From JAKLKS01 sp964370855 (lineage in GTDB: Bacteria > Planctomycetota > JAJSAM01 > JAKLKS01): DNA of 5,172 bases. The stretch covers positions 1-5,172 of the forward strand of contig CAYJMF010000203.1 of the NCBI GenBank assembly GCA_964370855.1, given 5' to 3'. The notes under the pieces were generated by a model. It worked only from the letters and a program-made list of their open reading frames with translations. It made no database searches and was not told the DNA's origin. The position numbers and the translations under genes were made by a program. Positions 1 to 5,172 of this stretch are shown here, piece by piece. Numbering within the stretch: the first letter of the stretch is position 1; every line of letters begins with the position of its first letter.

Positions 1-26
1 GGCGTCCCCTCCGTTCAGGGGACGCC
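1..26. repeat. Perfect inverted repeat / hairpin at left edge
   Basis: Bases 1-10 (GGCGTCCCCT) are the exact reverse complement of 17-26 (AGGGGACGCC), giving a 10-bp GC-rich stem with a 6-nt loop (CCGTTC). The stem may extend beyond the window, because the next bases (27-28, TC) would pair with GA if it preceded position 1. On the plus strand the sequence after the stem is TCTACTTC, which has only a weak T character, so it is not a textbook intrinsic terminator. It could still be a terminator of an upstream gene, or a dispersed REP-like palindrome. A near-copy of the right arm, TTCAGGGACCGCC, recurs at 32-44. The palindrome is seen directly; its role is unknown. Confidence 0.6.
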
Positions 27-106
27 TCTACTTCAGGGACCGCCGGTAGGCGCGCAACGCCCGGGGGGGCCCGCGCGAAACAGCAACCCCCCCCCTGCCC
101 CCCGTG

Positions 107-112
107 TATCCT
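107..112 (+). promoter_or_regulatory. Possible -10 element for leaderless der transcription
   Basis: TATCCT matches the bacterial -10 consensus at the three most conserved positions (T1, A2, T6) and at T3. It sits exactly where a -10 box would place a transcription start at the A of the der ATG (119). No -35-like hexamer is visible about 17 bp upstream (84-89 reads CAACCC), and there is no TGn extension. The reason to consider it is that the der leader has no Shine-Dalgarno, which would fit a leaderless mRNA. This is weak evidence based on one hexamer and its spacing. Confidence 0.2.
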
Positions 113-118
113 CCCCCC

Positions 119-1462
<1,344 letters not shown>

Positions 1463-1466
1463 CCGG

Positions 1467-3047
1467 GTGAGAATCGCCGCCGCCGCCGCCCTCGCCGCCG
1501 TCATGACTCTCCCCCTCGGGGGCTGTCGCCGGGCCCTCCCCCCGGCCATGATCGTCTACGCGCGCGGGGAGGATTCCGAGTCCCTCGACCCCCAGGCCGT
1601 GGACGACGGGGAGTCGGTCAAGGTCACGGACCAGATCTTCGAGAGCCTGGTCTCCTTCGGCCCCGGCACCTGCGACCTCGTCCCGGGACTGGCGGAGTCC
1701 TGGACCGCCTCCCCCGACGGCCTCACCTGGGAGTTCCGGCTGCGGTCCGGCGTGAAGTTCCACGACGGGACCCCGCTGGACGCCGACGCCGTCCTCTTCA
1801 CCTTCGCGCGCCTGCTGGACGTGAAGAACCCCCTGCGGCCCCCGGTCAAGGTCCCCTACGAGTCCTTCTACCGGGGCATCATCGCGAAGGTGGAGGCGAA
1901 GGACCCCCTCACGGTGGTCTTCACCCTGGAGCGCCCCTACGCGCCCTTCCTCGCCAACATGGCCATGTTCGCCGGCTCCATCGTCAGCCCGACGGCGGTA
2001 AAGGCGGCGGGCGGCGAGCTCTTCGGCAAGAAGCCCGTGGGGACCGGCCCCTTCCGCTTCGACGCCTGGTCCCAGGGGGAGAAGAAGATCTCCCTCGTGC
2101 GCAACGAGGCGTGGTGGGGGGGGAGGCCCGGCGTCGATCGCGTCATCTTCCGGACCATCCCCGACAACAACTCCCGCATCACGGCGCTGCGCTCCGGCGA
2201 CTGCAACTGGATGGACGGCCTCAACTGCGAGGACATCGACGCCTGCCGGAAGGACCCGCGCCTCAAGGTCTGGTCCGCCACGGGGATGAACGTCGGCTAC
2301 CTCGCCATGAACACCGACCGGAAGCCCTGGGACGACGTCCGCGTGCGCCGCGCCGCCTCCCTGGCCATCGACCGGAAGCGGCTCGTGGAGGCGCTCTACT
2401 ACGGCTCCGGGCACGCCGCCGTCCACCCGATGCCCCCGGGGACCCTCGGCTACGACGACTCCGTACCGGTGCCCGCGGCCGAACCCGCGAAGGCGAAGGC
2501 GCTCCTCGCCGAGGCCGGCTTCCCCGGAGGCATCGACACCGAGCTCTACGCCATGCCGAACCCGCGGCCCTACTTCCCGAGCCCCCTCAAGATCGCCGAG
2601 GTCCTGAAGGCCGACCTCGCCGCCGCCGGCATCCGGGCGAGGATCGTCACCCCCGGGGACTTCACGCTCTACCGGGAGGCGGTCTCCAACGGGAAGCACG
2701 ACATGGCCATGCTCGGGTGGACGACGGACAACGGGGACCCGGACAACTTCCTCTTCACCTTCTTCGCGAAGGAGAACGCGGTGAAGGGGCCCGGCGCCCT
2801 CAACGTCTCCTTCTGGGTGGACCCGAGGATGCAGGAACTCCTCAAGAAGGGCCAGGAGGTCACCGGGGCGGCCGAGAGGGCCGCCGTCTACCGGGAGGCC
2901 CTCGCCCTCGTCGCGAACCAGGTTCCGCTCATCCCCGTGGCCCACGCCGACACCCCCTTCGTCTCCCGCGCCGGCTTCGAGGGGTTCATCGTCCAGCCAT
3001 CGGGGGACCTCGTCCTCCACCGCGTGAAGCCGCCCCCGGCGGAGTAG
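1467..3047 (+). CDS. dppA: Dipeptide ABC transporter substrate-binding lipoprotein (DppA-like, SBP family 5)
   Basis: This is the extracytoplasmic receptor that captures short peptides and delivers them to the DppBC permease; 526 residues, normal for the family. Residues 1-19 form a short lipoprotein signal peptide (MR, then an Ala-rich core encoded partly by five consecutive GCC codons) ending in the lipobox LGGC, so Cys20 is the probable lipidation site; Arg at +2 gives no Asp retention signal. Family landmarks include DLVPGLAESW (70-79), GVKFHDGTPLDADAV (95-109), PVGTGPFRF (190-198), MNVGYLAMN (274-282), AMPNPRPYF (362-370) and GWTTDNGDPDNF (417-428). The last two are very close to E. coli DppA. 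Arg367 and Asp421 align with E. coli Arg355 and Asp408, which I recall bind the dipeptide carboxylate and amino group. This supports dipeptide over nickel, glutathione or long-peptide specificity, by inference. GTG 1467 is favoured by the Shine-Dalgarno and intact signal peptide; the next ATG (1503) would destroy the signal sequence. It lies 4 nt after der. Confidence 0.93.
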   Translation: MRIAAAAALAAVMTLPLGGCRRALPPAMIVYARGEDSESLDPQAVDDGESVKVTDQIFESLVSFGPGTCDLVPGLAESWTASPDGLTWEFRLRSGVKFHDGTPLDADAVLFTFARLLDVKNPLRPPVKVPYESFYRGIIAKVEAKDPLTVVFTLERPYAPFLANMAMFAGSIVSPTAVKAAGGELFGKKPVGTGPFRFDAWSQGEKKISLVRNEAWWGGRPGVDRVIFRTIPDNNSRITALRSGDCNWMDGLNCEDIDACRKDPRLKVWSATGMNVGYLAMNTDRKPWDDVRVRRAASLAIDRKRLVEALYYGSGHAAVHPMPPGTLGYDDSVPVPAAEPAKAKALLAEAGFPGGIDTELYAMPNPRPYFPSPLKIAEVLKADLAAAGIRARIVTPGDFTLYREAVSNGKHDMAMLGWTTDNGDPDNFLFTFFAKENAVKGPGALNVSFWVDPRMQELLKKGQEVTGAAERAAVYREALALVANQVPLIPVAHADTPFVSRAGFEGFIVQPSGDLVLHRVKPPPAE

Positions 3048-3049
3048 GC

Positions 3050-3055
3050 GGGGAG
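3050..3055 (+). promoter_or_regulatory. Ribosome binding site of dppB
   Basis: GGGGAG lies just after the dppA stop in the 11-nt gap before the GTG at 3059. The spacer is only 3 nt, shorter than optimal, so dppB probably relies partly on ribosomes arriving from dppA. No other start codon is available upstream in this frame close to the conserved N-terminus, and the next in-frame ATG would remove the first membrane helix. Confidence 0.5.
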
Positions 3056-3058
3056 ACC

Positions 3059-4075
3059 GTGGGCCGCTACGTCCTCCGGAGGCTGCTCCTCTTCGTCCCC
3101 GTCTGGCTCGGGGTCGCGACCCTGGTCTTCCTCCTCGTGCGCATGAGCGGGGACCCGGTGCTGGCCATGGTGGGGGACAAGGCGAGCCCCGCCCGGGTGG
3201 CGGACCTCCGGCAGAAGCTCGGCCTCGACCGGTCCCTCCCCGCCCAGTACGCCGCCTTCCTCGGGGAGATCGCCACGGCCGACCTCGGGGACTCCTTCCG
3301 CACGCAGCGCCCCGTCATGGTGGATCTCCGCGACTTCTTCCCCGCCACGCTGGAGCTGGCGCTCCTGGCCATGCTCCTCGCGACGGCGGGCGGGATGGCG
3401 CTCGGGACCCTGGCGGCGGTGAAACGCAACGGCTGGCTCGACGGGGCGAGCATGGTGACGGCCCTGGTGGGGGTGTCCGTGCCGGTGTTCTGGCTCGCCC
3501 TGCTGGCCCTCAAGGGGCTCGGGGAGTCGGCGGGGCTCTTCCCCGTGGGAGGGCGGCTCTCGGCCACGACCCTCCTCGAACCGATCACGGGCCTCTTCAC
3601 CCTCGACGCCCTCCTCCGCGGGGACTTCCCCGCCTTCGGGGACGCCGTCGGCCACATCCTCCTCCCCGCCTGCGTGCTGGCGACGGTGCCCGCGGCCATC
3701 GTCACGCGCATGACCCGCGCCTCCCTCATCGAGAACCTCGGGAAGGACTACGTGCGCACGGCCCGGGCCAAGGGGCTCGCCGAGCGGACCGTCGTGATCC
3801 GCCACGCGCTCCGCAACTCCCTCGTCCCCATCGTCACCGTCATCGGGATGCACTTCGGGCTCCTCCTCGGAGGGGCGGTGCTGACGGAGACGGTCTTCGG
3901 GTGGCCGGGCCTCGGGAAGTACACCGTGGACTCGGTGCTCCGGCGGGACTTCCGCTCCGTGCAGGGGGCGCTCCTCCTCATGGCGACGACCTTCGTCGTC
4001 GTCAACCTGGTGGTGGACGTGCTCTACGCCTTCCTGGATCCCCGGATCCGCGAGGGCTACGAGGCCGATCGGTGA
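3059..4075 (+). CDS. dppB: Dipeptide ABC transporter permease, DppB/OppB type
   Basis: One of the two inner-membrane channel subunits of the peptide importer; it pairs with DppC and docks on the ATPases. The 338-residue product (GTG start) matches family length and layout. The N-terminus GRYVLRRLLLFVPVWLGV leads into helix 1 (about 9-28), followed by a periplasmic region with SGDP (30-33), KLGLDRSLPAQY (53-64) and DLGDSF (75-80). Further helices lie at about 95-120, 131-151, 198-217, 256-276 and 303-326. The cytoplasmic EAA loop that contacts the ATPase is DYVRTARAKGL (230-240) followed by HALRNSLVPIV (249-259). VFGWPGLGKYTVD (279-291) and the C-terminal LDPRIREG (326-333) are also family signatures. 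PVGGRLS (162-168) and the segment ITGLFTLDALLRGDFPAF resemble DppB more than OppB. Residues 151-157 (LKGLGES) are unusually polar next to helix 3. The start is 11 nt after dppA and the stop overlaps dppC by 4 nt, so the three genes form one operon. Confidence 0.94.
   Translation: MGRYVLRRLLLFVPVWLGVATLVFLLVRMSGDPVLAMVGDKASPARVADLRQKLGLDRSLPAQYAAFLGEIATADLGDSFRTQRPVMVDLRDFFPATLELALLAMLLATAGGMALGTLAAVKRNGWLDGASMVTALVGVSVPVFWLALLALKGLGESAGLFPVGGRLSATTLLEPITGLFTLDALLRGDFPAFGDAVGHILLPACVLATVPAAIVTRMTRASLIENLGKDYVRTARAKGLAERTVVIRHALRNSLVPIVTVIGMHFGLLLGGAVLTETVFGWPGLGKYTVDSVLRRDFRSVQGALLLMATTFVVVNLVVDVLYAFLDPRIREGYEADR
4061..4064 (+). promoter_or_regulatory. Ribosome binding site of dppC
   Basis: GAGG within the dppB coding end lies 7 nt before the GTG at 4072. 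The start codon overlaps the dppB stop as GTGA, so translation is expected to be coupled. This site and overlap set the dppC start. Confidence 0.5.
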
Positions 4076-4953
4076 GCGGAGCCGCCCCCTCCGGCGCCGT
4101 CCCGGTCCACGTCCCCTCCCGCATCCGGGACCGGAGGCTCCGCGCGCTGCTCCGCAACCGGGCCGCCCTGGCCGGGGGGGCGCTCCTCCTGCTGCTGGTC
4201 GTCGCCGCCCTCGGCGCCGACCTCCTCGCGGGCCACCCGCCGCTGCAGCAGGCCCTGGAGCGCCGCCTCGAGGGGCCCTCGGCGGAGTTCCCCCTCGGGA
4301 CCGACGACCTCGGGCGGGATCTCCTCTCCCGGCTCCTCCACGGGGCCCGGTACTCGCTCCTCATCGGGACCATCTCCGTCGGCATCGCCGCCTGCGTGGG
4401 GATCCCCCTCGGCGCCCTCGCCGGCTACGTCGGGGGGAGGGTGGACGCGGTGATCATGCGCCTCACCGACGTGATGCTCGCCTTCCCCTCCATCGTGCTC
4501 GCCATCGCCATCGTGGCGGCCCTCGGGGCCTCGCTCCTCAACCTGATGATCGCCGTCGGCGTCGTGGCTGTGCCGAACTACGCCCGGCAGGTGCGGGCGT
4601 CGGTGATCCAGGTGAAGGAGGAGGACTACGTGATCGCCGCCCGGGCGCTGGGGGCGGGGGGGTGGCGGATCCTGCTGCGGACGGTGATGCCCAACTGCCT
4701 CGCGCCGCTCATCGTCCTCGCCACCCTCGACTACGGCGCCGCCATCCTCGAGGCCGCGGCCCTCTCCTTCCTCGGCCTCGGCCCCGAGGTGGGGACCCCG
4801 GAGTGGGGGAAGATGCTGGCCGAGGCGCAGAACCTGTTCTCGCTGGCGCCCCGGGTGGTGGTCGCGCCGGGGCTGTGCATCTCGGCGGCGGTGCTGGCCT
4901 TCAATCTGCTCGGGGACGGGTTGAGGGACGCGCTGGATCCGCGGGCGAGGTGA
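4072..4953 (+). CDS. dppC: Dipeptide ABC transporter permease, DppC/OppC type
   Basis: The second inner-membrane channel subunit of the peptide importer, partner of DppB. The product is 293 residues from the overlapping GTG, the usual family size. After a cytoplasmic N-terminus rich in arginine (17-30) comes helix 1 (about 33-53). The conserved FPLGTDDLGRDLLSRLLHGAR block (73-93) is a hallmark of the DppC/OppC branch. Further helices lie at about 95-119, 134-152, 156-168, 210-230 and 264-282. The EAA loop with ATPase-contacting sequence is DYVIAARALGAG (185-196), followed by RTVMPNCLAPLIV (203-215). LSFLGLG (231-237), PEWGKMLAEA (243-252) and the terminal NLLGDGLRDALDPR (278-291) are typical. 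It is the last gene of the visible cluster. The ATPase genes that commonly follow dppC are not seen in the remaining 219 nt, so coupling to ATP hydrolysis must come from genes outside the window. Confidence 0.94.
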   Translation: MSGAAPSGAVPVHVPSRIRDRRLRALLRNRAALAGGALLLLLVVAALGADLLAGHPPLQQALERRLEGPSAEFPLGTDDLGRDLLSRLLHGARYSLLIGTISVGIAACVGIPLGALAGYVGGRVDAVIMRLTDVMLAFPSIVLAIAIVAALGASLLNLMIAVGVVAVPNYARQVRASVIQVKEEDYVIAARALGAGGWRILLRTVMPNCLAPLIVLATLDYGAAILEAAALSFLGLGPEVGTPEWGKMLAEAQNLFSLAPRVVVAPGLCISAAVLAFNLLGDGLRDALDPRAR

Positions 4954-5172
4954 GGGAGGGGAGGGGTTGGTTTGCGGTATCAGGGGGATGGGGGGGATGG
5001 CATTGCGGGAAGGGTGGGCGTGATATTTAGAGGCAGCCCACTGTGGGGGCCGTGGCGCGGTGGGGGAGGGGGGCGGGGTCGGGGGCGGGGGGGGGGGGGG
5101 GGGGGGGGGCTTTTCTCCGGCAGCCGTGGGGGTTGGGGTGGACGTTGCTGGCGGGGTGCTGGTGTTGGCACG
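4954..5172. other. G-biased intergenic region with quadruplex-capable tracts
   Basis: No coding sequence is convincing in this 219-nt stretch: reading frames here give only Gly/Arg or Pro low-complexity translations without a ribosome binding site. The plus strand is heavily G-enriched and C-poor, unlike the genes before it. G tracts begin right after the dppC stop (4954-4956, 4958-4961, 4963-4966), continue at 4983-4987 and 4990-4996, and culminate at 5062-5109. One AT-richer patch (TGATATTTAG, 5021-5030) breaks it. A weak imperfect hairpin can be drawn around 5032-5051 (CCCA with TGGG), but no T-run follows directly, so I do not call a terminator. TTTT at 5111-5114 directly follows the G-run. 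Confidence 0.6.
5087..5109 (+). repeat. 23-base G homopolymer in a G-quadruplex-type cluster
   Basis: Twenty-three consecutive G bases end a cluster of G tracts of 5, 6, 4 and 5 (5062-5066, 5068-5073, 5075-5078, 5081-5085) separated by loops of 1-2 nt. As written, this is an ideal quadruplex-forming sequence. Such a long G-run near the right edge can also arise from two-colour sequencing chemistry or misassembly, so its true length and existence are uncertain. Confidence 0.7.

Noticed and set aside
2..49. Possible C-terminal tail of an upstream gene on the plus strand (16 codons ending in TAG at 47-49, reading ...FRGRLYFRDRR)
   Set aside because: The frame is open from the window edge with GC-ending codons, but 15 residues give no recognisable motif and a perfect palindrome occupies most of it. 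It cannot be told from chance without the sequence to the left.
104..118. GTG at 104 as the der start
   Set aside because: It would add only five residues (MYPPP) with no better ribosome binding site. ATG 119 places the start at the expected distance from the P-loop.
1476..1490. Five tandem GCC triplets at the start of dppA as a phase-variable repeat
   Set aside because: A triplet repeat encoding alanine in a signal-peptide core is expected at this GC content, and its slippage would not shift the frame.
2111..3058. Upstream extension of the dppB frame inside dppA
   Set aside because: The extension is Arg/Pro/Gly-rich out-of-frame translation of dppA. Homology to permeases begins only at GTG 3059.
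2888..3853. Minus-strand open frame rich in His, Gly, Glu and Arg across the dppA-dppB junction
   Set aside because: No family resemblance, no ribosome binding site, and it spans two genes well supported on the other strand.
3901..4071. Upstream extension of the dppC frame inside dppB
   Set aside because: It is low-complexity out-of-frame translation of dppB. The permease N-terminus begins at GTG 4072, overlapping the dppB stop.
5032..5051. Hairpin as intrinsic terminator of the dpp operon
   Set aside because: The stem is short and interrupted, the loop is tiny, and no T-run follows within the expected distance.
4980..5171. Minus-strand proline-rich open frame at the right end
   Set aside because: It is the complement of G tracts (polyproline) with no signal of a real protein, and the underlying 23-G run may be an artefact.

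Overview
This very GC-rich window (by eye around 70% or higher, with codons ending overwhelmingly in G or C) carries one compact plus-strand gene cluster. The ribosome-assembly GTPase gene der is followed with almost no gaps by three genes of a DppABC-type dipeptide ABC transporter. There is no RNA gene, CRISPR array, transposase or phage gene that I can support. The organism is a high-GC bacterium. The Der protein (second P-loop GRRNAGKS, C-terminal FPFREVPLRL) reads to me like Planctomycetota or a neighbouring deep-branching phylum, but this is recall-based and of low to moderate confidence.

Layout. Positions 1-118 are non-coding or the tail of something upstream: a perfect 10-bp-stem palindrome at 1-26, then G- and C-homopolymer tracts leading to der with no Shine-Dalgarno sequence. 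Der occupies 119-1462. Its last three arginine codons plus stop (AGG AGG AGG TGA) form a near-perfect Shine-Dalgarno for the next gene, whose GTG start lies 4 nt after the stop. That gene (1467-3047) encodes a lipoprotein-type peptide-binding protein close to DppA, with the two residues that bind dipeptide termini in E. coli DppA apparently retained. DppB (3059-4075) and DppC (4072-4953) follow with an 11-nt gap and a 4-nt overlap. The last 219 nt (4954-5172) hold no convincing gene; they are strongly G-biased, with G-quadruplex-capable tracts and a 23-G homopolymer.

How the genes work together. DppA would capture dipeptides outside the inner membrane and hand them to the DppB/DppC channel. 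The ATPase subunits (DppD/DppF) needed to power the channel are not in the window and must come from beyond its right edge or from elsewhere in the genome. Der is functionally unrelated (50S subunit maturation) but appears to be co-transcribed and translationally coupled with the transporter.

I did not find a previously undescribed system here. The observations most worth a second look are the der-dpp coupling, the SD-less der start with a -10-like hexamer at leaderless spacing, the left-edge palindrome, and the G-rich right end, which may be biological or an assembly or sequencing artefact.
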